A DNA stretch of 64,000 nt from Pomacea canaliculata. Its lineage: Eukaryota; Mollusca; Gastropoda; Architaenioglossa; Ampullariidae. The DNA is taken from NCBI RefSeq assembly GCF_003073045.1, contig NC_037596.1, positions 29,114,392 through 29,178,391 on the forward strand. The letters are read 5' to 3'. Of the stretch, positions 41,153-52,433 are shown piece after piece (positions within the stretch are counted from its first letter, which is position 1; each line of letters begins with the position of its first letter). The translations under genes were made by a program, and so were the position numbers. A model generated the notes under the pieces. It made no database searches. It was not told where the DNA came from and saw nothing but the letters and a program-made list of their open reading frames with translations.

Positions 41153-41319
41153 TCTCCGTCGAGACAGACATTTCAATAAATCAGAGCTAAAACAAACATT
41201 TCCTAAATTTGATTTCTGTTTGTGACACGTATCTGTTGCTGTTTCTGACAAGTGTTATTAATCATTACATATTTTTCATTAAGTTTTCCTGTAATTAGTT
41301 CTACGTGTTGAGTTTCCAA

Positions 41320-41451
41320 ATGATGAAGTCTTCGGCAGATGTCGTCACGGTTTCTTTGTTCCTGTCTGCGCATGCTTGTCCACCAGACAGAAACCAAGAA
41401 AGAAGAATCGTGAAAACGTGGTCCTTAGCCGAGGAATGTGAACTATTATGA
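41320..41451 (+). CDS. Small secreted peptide frame (P8)
   Basis: Open frame of 43 aa: MMKSSADVVTVSLFLSAHAC, then PPDRNQERRIVKTWSLAEEC and ELL before TGA. Close to P6 up to WSLAEE, where a one-base difference shifts the frame and ends it early; the P6-like NYYEF bases continue in another frame. Probably decaying, with an intact signal peptide. Confidence 0.35.
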   Translation: MMKSSADVVTVSLFLSAHACPPDRNQERRIVKTWSLAEECELL

Positions 41452-41580
41452 ATTTTGTTTTGACTGCTCAGCCTGAAATCCGTTGTATGAACGTTGAATT
41501 CAAAACTATATGTTGCAAAAATTTACCAACTTTTAACTCACTACTAACCTCCTATTAGAGTTTGATTACAAGTAGCAGGT

Positions 41581-41800
<220 letters not shown>

Positions 41801-41819
41801 CGATAGAATCATAATTTAT

Positions 41820-42110
41820 GTCTTATTCAATCGCACTAGTGTCAAACTGCTGCATCTCATGAAACAATATAAATTGATGTTGACGGTTGTTTCAATTACA
41901 GTGTTGCTGACATTGTTATTGCTCCTATCGATTGCTTCACGGCTCACATCATTATTAAAACATTTTGTTTTGAATGAATACACAGAGCGCTATCTTCTGA
42001 TGAAAATGAATGTTTGCCAATAGCAATAATATCAAAATGAATTGCGTTGGTCGTGTAAGGAGTTTGCGCATTCGTAGCATCTCCTATCGTCTCTTTTTCC
42101 CAGACTGCTG
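41820..42110 (+). repeat. Conserved block K, copy 5
   Basis: Last copy of the block seen at 16345-16640; it ends shortly before the left edge of the 42.2-kb segmental duplication. Confidence 0.5.
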
Positions 42111-42502
42111 CTTTCCTCAAAATATTTGTGGCAAGTCACTCTTTCTCCAGATCATTAGTGAAAAGGCAGCTTTTATTGTTAAGAGACAATATGATATCAA
42201 GTGTGGCTTAATGGCACTTTACGCAGATGAAACGTCCACACACACACACAACTTACACGGCGTTAAAAGATTTTAAGTAAAATTATTTACCATAAATTAA
42301 GAAGATAACAAATATAAAGAACTATGTTGAGAAGACTAACATCAGCATCACAAAAGAATGGAAGACAACAGTCAAAGCGTTCATTGGTCCACAACTTACA
42401 ATCTCAACATCACGTGACTAAAACACAACATCCATGATTTGTTTTAAAATTGAATTTTTATTTTCAGTGTCTTGCAGGTATCCTTCTCACAGCATGTTCA
42501 CA

Positions 42503-43915
42503 CTAACGTGTGACCCCTGCATCATGAGCGGAGATTTGGATTATCTGACAACAGAAAAAAGTAACACTGTGAAGTTGAATACTCAAATCTCGTTCTAAGC
42601 ATATTAAAGTTGTATGTCTTTGAAACAATGGCCTATGAGGCTTACTCTTTGACTAAAAATCCTCCAAGCATCGTAAAATGCATAGTAATTTCTTCAAATA
42701 ATCAAGAAATAATCTGAAGATAACAAGAAAACAGTTATCATGTAGTTTGTCACATAACATATTTTATATTATTGCCAGGAATTTTTTAGAGCAGCGTATT
42801 AATTTGCATTGATTGGTTCGTTTCTTTATTTGTGCCAAGACTAGAACAAGTCCTACAGTCGAAGACGCAATCTAAAAAGATCGCTAGTGTCTCCTGTCTT
42901 AGACGGAAGAGAATTTATGCTTAATTGTCCACCTAGTTATCCTGTATGTTGAAACACGTTCACATTTCTGCTTAAAAAGAAAAACAAACTTTCAAACCTA
43001 ATTACCAGCAAGCATCTAACATGCAAACAGTTGCAAACAGCGACAGAGACTCAATATACTAACTTCAAAACTGTCTTTTAGTAAATCTAATGCTAATAGG
43101 TTGTTAATACACAAGATACCGTTCTTTTTAAGTTCTCTTCTCATATGGATTTCTTTCTCCCTCTTTCTTTATATTTATATAATTATATATATATATGTTT
43201 GACTGTTTCAGAATAATGGTATTACCTCTCGAACAGCTTTTAAATGCTCTCCCAAAGACACCTTCTGGTTGTCTGAAAATATAAATGAAGCTTAGACGTT
43301 TGAGCAACGTTGTATGCTTACACAAATTGAAAACGAAATAGAAAATACATCTTACTCGGTATTTACTTGTACAACTAAGAGACGTGAACTAAAATAAATG
43401 ACTCTCACTGTCATCGTCTAAAAGTTTGAATAAGTGGAGAATAGTAAATGGGTCCAAAAATCCGTGAGCTGTTCCGTCCAATTTGTCATAGAATTCGTAG
43501 GCGGCCCTGATGATATCCTGGGAGTAGTTACCAGGTCGGAGCCCATCAGCAAACTCTCTGAGGGAAACCTTGCAATTACCTGTAAAAGAAATTGTCGATT
43601 GTTCTCATTCTAATTTATTGTATTATTATTTCTGACTTCGTGTCAAAAGAACATTTTTCAACAAATATAACTACTTAGAAGTACATCGCTTTCAATTATA
43701 GTGTTTAAAGACTTACATACATACAACCGCGCATTCGTATTTACAAATAAAATTTCAAAATGTGCAAAGTTTTCGCAAATATTTAAGAATAAGTACTTGA
43801 GCAGATAATAATACAGAGAACAAAAGAAAAGACAAATTTTCCAAATAAGAACTAATCTCTTTAGATGGCGATGTTGATAATGATTATTTTAGTATTGTTG
43901 TTGTTGTTGTTGTTG

Positions 43916-43961
<46 letters not shown>

Positions 43962-44357
43962 GCAGCAGCAGCAATACCATTTTCGTCATCCGCTAGGAAT
44001 TTAGTGAACACTTCATCCAGAGTGAGGTAACCATCATTGTTTGTATCAAGAGGAACAAAATCGCCATTAATTCTGGCATCATCATAGCTGTACCTGTAAA
44101 TATTTACTTTTTTAGAACATTGTTGCTTCGCATGTAAGTTGGCAACATGAAAATTACTTTTTAAGAAGAAAAAAACAACTTTACTAACATTTGTTTAATG
44201 ATTACATTTAAAACGTAAGTCATTTTAAATTTGACTGAACATTTTTTTTTTTTTTCAACACCCGACCATTTCGTTTCCATTGTAATGTTAACCCGTAGAA
44301 AGGTGACACTTACCCGACTACAGCAGTCACAACACCAAGAAGGATGATAATCTTCAT
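42503..44357 (-). CDS. Secreted EF-hand protein, subfamily C (C1)
   Basis: Coding exons (minus) 44314-44357, 43978-44093, 43409-43579, 43226-43272 and 42503-42544 (420 nt, 139 aa), phases 2-1-1-0. Signal peptide MKIIILLGVVTAVVG. Loop 1 DTNNDGYLTLDE is canonical. Loop 2 DENGNCKVSLRE has Cys at position 6 where Gly is nearly invariant. Loop 3 DGTAHGFLDPFT lacks the final acid; loop 4 DDDNNQKVSLGE has Gln for Gly at position 6. The last exon (IIQISAHDAGVTR) was accepted because its frame and acceptor are also kept in C2. AATAAA at 42457-42462. If intron 5 is retained, the frame would end five codons later. Likely weaker calcium binding than C2. Confidence 0.82.
43900..43963. repeat. (GTT)n microsatellite in C1 intron 3
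   Basis: GTT units directly beside the exon 3 donor; the C2 equivalent at about 49014-49067 is shorter and more broken up. As in subfamily B, the start of intron 3 attracts triplet repeats. Confidence 0.9.
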
Positions 44358-44751
44358 AGTAAAATTTGCTGGGTACTCTGGTAAATAATCAGCAAGTTTT
44401 AAATTATTGTGAATTATGTCTTATCATTATAAAATAATCTCTTTTTGTAAGATTTTCTTTGATGCTTTGATAGCTGGGTTGTGTTTACAGCTGTAGACTC
44501 TTGTACTAGATGGTAGTATTACTTATTTTCTACAAACTAAATTAGTAATAATTGTAACTTAATATCTTATACTGTAAGAATTTTTTGTGAAAGAATTATA
44601 CAAGCGACAACCCATTGTCCTTTTGTTTTGAATAATATAACCTGCGAAGTATTTCTTAAAGGAATAAAAGTTTACTAACAAACCTCTCATGATCAACACA
44701 CGTATTCTAATATAGTAAAACATATTTCAGTGTATTGTCCTGTGTACTCAC

Positions 44752-44840
44752 GGCTTACGCAGGTCCGACAATCAAGAGTTCTTGTGTTTCAGCTTCAGCT
44801 TGTATTGGTGTGTGGCGCGATGGTAGAATTTATACCTGTG
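44752..44840 (-). promoter_or_regulatory. C1 core promoter and leader exon
   Basis: On the minus strand GGTATAAATTC (about 44828-44837) is a TATA box; the leader runs to a donor GTGAGTAC with exon edge at 44752. The same arrangement lies in front of C2 (TATA at about 49921-49927, exon edge 49844). Confidence 0.7.
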
Positions 44841-47093
44841 TGAAGATGTAATTAGATGACTCAATGGGTATGAAGCATGTCAAGAGATTAATTCAAAGTT
44901 CTTTAGCTAAAGCTGACAGGCAGCTGCATACTTACTTGCTTATCTCAGGTGCTTTGAAATACACAATTTAGTCTGTGTGCTTAAGAATGTTGGTTATTAT
45001 TGATTATTATCTAATTAATATGGCTTGTGCACGTCGATAGAAGCCTTAAACATATTTTCATGATACGTAAATACATTACTCATTAAGGATTATGCTTATC
45101 AGGTGAAAAATCTTTGTCGTTTAATGTGGTTGACAGGTGACCTGTGAATGACTACAAAATCGTAGATGATTTCAGACTTACATGGCTAATCACGGGCTTT
45201 GCAAAAGTATTAAAAATAATTAATAAATATTAAATTTATATTTTTTTAGTTACAAGTACCGTGCGTAAATGAATAGATTACTAAGTAAGAATTACGCCCT
45301 TCAAATTAAAAATCTTAGTCATTAGCTGTGGTTGACAGGTAACCTCTATCTGAACTACCAGCTGCTGATTTTTTTAGATTAACGCACTTGTTATAAAAAC
45401 ATAGGGAAATTAATTAATATTTAATTTACTGCTTGTTATCTTCAGTAGTGCGATTGTGATGTGTCTTTGTGTGTGTGCGTGTAAGTGAAAGTGTGCTTGT
45501 GTGTCCGTGCGTGTAAAGAAAAAAGCAAAGAGAATAAAAGATGTTACCTTAAAGTATTCATTCATTTAACATTTATATATATATATGCATATACATATAT
45601 AATTGGGTTTCAAATTTTATTTCTCTGTGTGAGTGATTGTCAGATTACGAATGAGAAATCACTTTTTTGTTTGGTCTAGTACCAATGTATTGGTATGTGT
45701 AAACTAATGTTATCACTGTATCATTGATTTTAAGTAAATTAACCTAGCAAATTGTAGCTGTGTAGCTGATAACGTAATTAAATAACAAAATAAGTCAATA
45801 TTATAAATATTTTGGTAGAAAGATCACTGCTAACCAAAAATATATTTTTTATAAACTTGGTATAAAATGGTAATTTATTCAGTTTTACACACGAATATAC
45901 CACTCAATCGATTAAAAGCAAACCAATTAAAACACAGAAATATCAGAGTAAATACATACGTAAATTAAAGGGGAAAGTAAAGGTGAAGTTACAAGTATAG
46001 CTGATAATCGTATTCTTTCTAAACATTTTTTTCGGACGTCGATGTGCTAGTGCATAAGTTCGCTTGTTCGTTGCACAATAACCAAAAAAAAAATTCATAA
46101 TTTGATATTGTATGATTTATATTGAAATATAAACAAATTTTTAAAACACCTTTGATAAAGAAAAAAATAACATTACCCTTTGTTTGAACTCCACCTTTTA
46201 TTGAACTTGAAAAAAAAGTTCTTAAGATAGTTCTCAATGAACAAGTATTATTTTTTTTATCAGTAATTACTGCCACGGTGATGTTTAAATGCACCTGCAT
46301 TCGGACAGCGGTTTCAGCCGACTTAGTTAAAGAATTTATAGTGTTAACAGATTTAGTTTTTGACATCCATAATCCCCACTTATTTTTTTTTTTGGTCTAT
46401 TAAGAGGACATTGTATATATTTTGCCATTACCTCCTACTGCATGAGACACTTCGACTCTTGCACTTTTGCTTCTGCTGACAAGACCGTACAGTGTCAGTT
46501 GGTCTTGTAATTTATTTACAGTGAAAAATCTTAACTTATTTTGCAAAAGTTTAGGTATAGTTGTGTGTGTATATATGTCTGCGTTTGTGTGTTTGAGAAA
46601 GAGTGTGAGTGTTAATGTATGGACACTTGCCTCAGCTATCTTCATTAGCTTGCTGTTAAAGCATACTTTGAATGTGCATATTTTTGGTTTCTCTACTATC
46701 TTTTTTTAATACATGTACAATACGCAAATTTTTAGTAAACGTAGTCAGAGAAATAATCTTTGATTATAAATTTTAATAGCGAAATATTTTTTAGTCTACA
46801 AATCTAGTAGCTGACAATTTATTGCAAAATTTTAACATAAATGTTGTGTGCGTGGCTTCCTTTAAAAAATTTAGCAGTGTGTCATATTAAAAAGTATATA
46901 TACATACGTCCTATATAATTATCTGTATATATCATAATTAAAAATATCGCACACAATGTTTATTCCGAAGATAAATTTACATAAAAATCTGTTTTCTAAA
47001 AATAATGGGAAAATCTTTCACCCTATCTCAGACATGTAAAATATTCATATACTTAATTATTATTCATTCCCCAGATTAACTGTGTTTATCGCC

Positions 47094-47137
47094 ATGAAGA
47101 TTATCATTCTATTTTGTTTTCTACATGCGTTGCTTTG
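47094..47137 (+). pseudogene. Orphan first coding exon of a D gene (D2)
   Basis: MKIIILFCFLHALLW with a good acceptor (CCCCAG) and donor (GTAAGC), followed by D-type intron 2 sequence until about 47405. There the second duplication unit starts, and the remaining D exons are absent. It is the stump left by the tandem duplication and cannot give an EF-hand protein. Confidence 0.8.
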
Positions 47138-47719
47138 GTAAGCATCAAATGTTTAAATGTAGCCAGAAAAAATATGTACACTATTTATTGAAAGGTTAAA
47201 TAAAAGAACTGTTACGAATGTAAAATATCCAGTTAGAAATACACACTGTAACTAATAGAGAATATCGTTCTATCAGTAGTTTAAATGAACGAGACAGAAA
47301 CAACCTTTCGTTTATTACTCTGACTTTCATTAGAATCGTTAATGATAACTTTTATGCATAATATAATAATAATAGACAGGCAGAAATAAGTCTGTATTGT
47401 TGGCAGCTTAATGTCACTTTACGCAAATGAAACGTCCACACACACACACACATACAACTTACACGGTGCTCAAAGATTTTTGAAGTAAAAGTATTTACCA
47501 TAAAGTAAGAAAAAAATTAATGTAAAGAACTACGGCGAGAAGACAAAGATCAGCATCAGATAAGAATGGAAGATAACAGTCAACAGCGTTCATTGGTGCA
47601 CAACTTACAGTCTCAACATCACGTGACTAAAAAACAAAATGTCAACATCCATGATTTGTTTTAAAATTGAATTTTTATTTTCAGTGTCTTGCAGGTATCC
47701 TTCTCACAGCATGTTCACA

Positions 47720-49447
47720 CTAAATTGTGACTCCTGTTTCATGAGCGGAGATTTGTATTATCTGACAACAGAAAAAAGTAACACTGTGAAGTTGCATACT
47801 CAAATCTCGTTCTAAGCATATTAAAGTTGTATGTCTTTGAAACAATGGCCTATGAGACTAACTCTTTGACTAAAAACCCTCCAAACATTGTAAAATGCAT
47901 AGTAATTTCTTCAAATAATCAAGAAATAATATGAAGATAGCGAGAAAACAGTTATCAGGAAGCTTGTCACATAACATATTTTATATTATTGCCAGGAATG
48001 TTTTAGAGCAGCGTATTAATTTGCATTGATTGGTTCGTTTCTTTAGTCGTGTCAAGACTAGAACAGGTCCTACAGTCGAAGGCGCCATCTAATAAGGTCG
48101 CTACTATCTCCTGTCCTAGACGGAAGAGCATTTATGCAATTTATGAATTACGAGCAAGCCCCAAACATGGAAACAGTTGCCAACAGCGACAGAGACTCAA
48201 TATACTAACTTCAAAACTGTCCTTTAGTAAATCTAATGCTAATAGGTTGTTAATACACAAGATACCGGGCTTTTTAAGTTCTCTTCTCATATGGATTTCT
48301 TTCTCCCTCTTTCTTTATATTTATATAATTATATATATGTTTGACTGTTTCAGAATTATGGTATTACCTCTCGAGCAGCTTTTAAAAACTCTCCCAAAGA
48401 TACCTTCTGGTTGTCTGAAAATATAAATGAAGCTTAGACGTTTGAGCAATGTTGTATGGTTAAACAATGTGAAAACGAAATAGAAAATACTTCTTATTCG
48501 GTATTTACTTGTACAAATAAGACACGTGGACTAAAATAAACGACTCTCACTGTCATCGTCGAAAAGTTTGAATAAGTGAAGAACTGTAAATGGGTCCAAA
48601 AATCCGTGAGTTGTGCCGTCCATTTTGTCGTAGAATTCGTAAGCGGCCCTGGTGATATCTTGGGAGTAGTTACCAGGTCGGAGCCCATCAGCAAACTCTC
48701 GGAGGGAAATCTTGCCATTACCTGTAAAAAAAAACGTCGACTGTTCTCATTCTAATTTATTGTATTATTATCTCTGACACTGCGTGTCAAGAAGACATCG
48801 TTTTCAATTATATGGTTCAAAGACTTGCATACATACAACCTCGCGTTCTTATTTACAATTAAAAATTCAAAATGTGCAAAGTAAAGTTTTTGCAAATATT
48901 TAAGAATAAGTACTTGAGCGGATAATAATAGAGAAAACAAAATACAAGACAACCTTTCCAAATAAGAACTAAACTCTTTAGATGGCGATGCTGATAATGA
49001 TTATTTTAGTATTGTTGTTGTGTTGTTGTGTTCTTGTTATTGTTGTTGTTGTTGTTGCTGTTGTTGCAGCAATACCATTTTCGTCACCCGCTAGGAAATA
49101 AGTGAACAGTTCATCCAGGGTGAGGTCACCATCATTGTTTTTGTCAAGAGGAACAAAATCACCCTTAATTCTGGCATCATCATAGCTGTACCTGTAAATA
49201 TTTACTTTTTTAGAACATTGTTGCTTCGCATGTAAGTTGGCAACATGAAAATTACTTTTTAAGAAAAAAAACAACTTTACTAACATTTGTTTTAATGATT
49301 ACATTTAAAACGTAAGTCATTTTAAATTTGACTGAACATTTTTCTCAACACCCGACCATTTCGTTTCCATTGTAATATTAACCTGCAGAAAGGTGACACT
49401 TACCCGAGTACAGCAGTCACAACACCAAGAAGGATGATAATCTTCAT
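47720..49447 (-). CDS. Secreted EF-hand protein, subfamily C (C2)
   Basis: Coding exons (minus) 49404-49447, 49076-49191, 48551-48721, 48368-48414 and 47720-47761 (420 nt, 139 aa). Signal peptide MKIIILLGVVTAVLG. Loops 1 DKNNDGDLTLDE and 2 DENGNGKISLRE are canonical, loop 3 DGTTHGFLDPFT lacks an acid at 12, loop 4 DDDNNQKVSLGE lacks Gly6. Tail IIQISAHETGVTI. Exon lengths equal those of C1 throughout and most coding differences keep the frame, so both copies seem to be under constraint. Leader exon edge at 49844. Confidence 0.85.
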
Positions 49448-49843
49448 AGTAAAATTTGCTGGGTACTCTGGTAAATAGTCAGCAAGTTTTATATTATTAT
49501 GAATTATGTCTTATCATTATAAAATAATCTCTTTTTGTAAGATTTTCTTTGATGCTTTGATAGCTGGGTTGTGTTCACAGCTTTAGACTCTTGTACTAGA
49601 TGGTAGTATTACTTATTTTCTACAAACTAAATTAGTAATAATTGTAACTTAATATCTTATACTGTAAGAATTTTTTGTGAAAGAATTATACAAGCGACAA
49701 CCCATTGTCCTTTCGTTTTGAATAATATAACCTGCGAAGTATTTCTTAAAGGTGACTAAAAGTTTACTAACAAACCTTTCATGACCAATAAACGTAGTAA
49801 AATATTGTAAAACATATTTCAGTGTACTGTCCTGTGTACTCAC

Positions 49844-49930
49844 GGCTAATGCAGGTCAGACAATCAAGAGTGCTTACGTTTCAGCTTGAGCTTGTATTGG
49901 TGTGTGGCGGGATGATAACATTTATACCTG
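49844..49930 (-). promoter_or_regulatory. C2 core promoter and leader exon
   Basis: Minus-strand GGTATAAATG TATA box at about 49921-49929, leader to the donor GTGAGTAC (edge 49844). Nearly identical to the C1 promoter. Confidence 0.7.
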
Positions 49931-50021
49931 TGTAAGGATGTAATTAGATGACTCATCGGGTAAGAAGAATGTGAAGAGATTAATTCAAAGTTCTTCAGCT
50001 AAAGCTGACAGGCAAATCTCA

Positions 50022-50430
50022 GGTGCTTTGAAATACAACATTTAGTCTGCTTGCATAAAAATGGCGGTTATTATTAATTAATATTTAATTAATATGTCAT
50101 GTGCATTCGATAGAAGCCTTAAAAGTACGCGTGTGTTTTCATGATAGGTAAATATATTATTCATTAAGGATTATGTTTATCAGGTGAAAAATCTTTGTCG
50201 CTTAATGTGGTTGACAGGTGACTTGCTTATCTCAGGTGCTTTGAAATAAAAAATTTAGTCTTTGTGCTTAAAAATGGCGGTTATTATTAATTAATATCTA
50301 ATTAATATTACATGTGCACGTCGATAGAAGCCTTAAACATACGAGTGTGTTTTCATTATAGGTAAATACATGAGTTCTAAAGGATTATGCTTATCAGGTG
50401 GAAAAATCTGTATCGTTTAATATGGTTGAC
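50022..50430. repeat. Local tandem repeat, two units of about 200 bp
   Basis: Two successive copies of a block running from CTCAGGTGCTTTGAAATA through ATGGCGGTTATTATTAATTA to a TATCAGGTG motif and GGTTGACAGGTGAC. Unit 1 of the segmental duplication has only one, so this doubling came after the larger duplication. Confidence 0.65.
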
Positions 50431-50439
50431 AGGTGACCT

Positions 50440-52410
50440 GTGAATGACTGCAAAATCGTAGAGGATTTCAGACTTACATCGCTATTGTATTAAAAATAAT
50501 CAATAAATATTAAATTAATAGGTTTTTTTAATTACAAGAACCGTGCGTGTATGAATAGATTACTAAGTAAGAATTACGTCCTTCAAAATAAAAATCTTAG
50601 TCATTAGCTGTGGTTGACAGGTAACCTCTATCTGAACTACCAACTGAGATTAACGCACGTGTTATTCAAACATAGCGAAATTAATTAATATTTAATTCAC
50701 ACCTTCTTCAGTAGCGAGAGTGTAATCGCGTGTTACCGAAAGTGTGCTTGTGTGTCCGTGCGTGTACAGAAAAAAGCAAAGAGAAATAAAATTTGTTACC
50801 TTAATATATTCATTCATTTATGCATATATATGTATTTATAAATGGTTTTAATTTTATTTCTCCTTGTGGGTGAAATCCAGACTTCGAATGAGAAATCACT
50901 TTTTTTTGCTTGGTCTAGTACCAGTTTAGCAAATGGTATGGGTAAATTAATGTTTCCTTTTTATAATTGTTGTTCTAAACAAATTAACTTAGCGAATTGT
51001 ATCTGATTTCTTACTTTAGTAGCGAAACAATTGGTTATTATAAAGCTTTTTGGTAGAAAGATCACTGCTAACCCTAAATATTGTTTGTAAACATGGTACT
51101 CACGAATATACCATTCAATCAACTAAAAGCAAAAAAATTAAAACAGAAATATCTGAGTAAATGCATATGTACATTAAATGAGAAGTCAGAAGTACAAGCC
51201 GCTAATACTGTTCTCTCTGAATTTTTGTGTACGTCGATGTACTAATGCATAGGTTGACTTGTTCGTCTGAAGTAGATTGCACAGTAACAAAAAAATTTAG
51301 AATTTAATATTGTATCTGCCTAGTAAAATATAAGCAAATTTACAATTCACTTTTGAGTATGATAAAAAATACACGTTACCTTTTGTTTGAGCTCGACCTT
51401 TTATTGAACTCGAGCACTGAGAAAACATTATTAAAATAGTTCACAATGAAAAAGTATTATTGTTTTTTATTTTACTACTGCCACGGTGTCAGAGCATGAT
51501 GTTTAAATGCACCTGCATTCGGACAAGGGTTTCAGCCGAATTAGTTAAAGATCTGAAAGAGTTAGCAGATTTAGTTTTTGACATCAATAATCACCACTTA
51601 TTTTTCTGTCTATTAGGAGGCAATGCATATATTTTCCCATTACATCCTACTGCATGAGAAACTTCAACTCTTGCACACTAGCTTCTCCCTACAAGACTGT
51701 ACGGAGTAAGTTTGTTTTATGATTTAATTACAGTGTAAAATCTTAACTTATTTTGCAAAAGTTTAGGTATAGAATTGGTTTTACTGAAATGAAATGGAAA
51801 CTTTATATACATTTCAACATTTTACTAATTTGTAATTAAGACTTTATTGACTGGCTGTCTTTCTCTTTGTATATGTTTCTATTTGTGTGTAGGTATGTCT
51901 GTGTTTGTTTGTTTGCGAGAGAGTGTGAGTGTAAGTGAGGTGGACACTTTGTTTAGCTTTCTTCATTGGCCTGCCGTTAAAGCACACTTTTGAATGTGCA
52001 TTTTTTTCTCCTATCTTTTTATAATACATGTACAATACGCATTTTTTTGTAAAAGCAGTCACAGAAATAAACTCACATTATAAAGATTTTAACAATTTTA
52101 AGAGTTAAATAATTTTTAAGTTTACATATCTAATAGCTGACAATATTTTACAAAATGTTAAGATAAATTTTGTTTGTGTGATTTCTTTTAAAAAATGTAG
52201 CCTTGCACTGTGTCATATCAAATAATATATATATATAAATAATATATACATACATCCTATATATATATATATCATAATTAAAAATATCCTACATAACATT
52301 TATTATCAATATTAATAAATTTTCTTAAAAATCTATCCTTAAAATAATCCGAAAACCTTTCACCCCATACAGACGTATCGTAAAATATTCGTACATTTAA
52401 TTATTATTTT
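50440..52410. other. Spacer and presumed promoter region of D
   Basis: Lies between the divergent C2 and D genes. It is shared with 45150-47070 in unit 1. No coding exon seen. TATA-rich runs near 52225-52275 could serve D, and an untranslated first exon is expected because coding starts a few bases after an acceptor (CCAG at 52414), but its donor could not be fixed. Confidence 0.4.
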
Positions 52411-52433
52411 CCAGATTAACTGTGTTTCTTGCC

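Larger units (their letters stand above)
42206..47405 (+). repeat. Segmental duplication, unit 1 (C1 and D exon)
   Basis: Matches 47406-52740 almost base for base outside small indels: same exon order of a C gene (minus), its promoter, a spacer and the first coding exon of a D gene (plus). The left edge is CTTAATGGCACTTTACGC at about 42207, repeated as CTTAATGTCACTTTACGC at about 47407. The right edge lies inside intron 2 of the D copy. Confidence 0.85.

Noticed and set aside
46019-46366. 115-codon minus-strand frame in the C1/D2 spacer
   Set aside because: The duplicate copy near 51240-51600 does not keep the frame, which two units of one duplication should do if it were coding.
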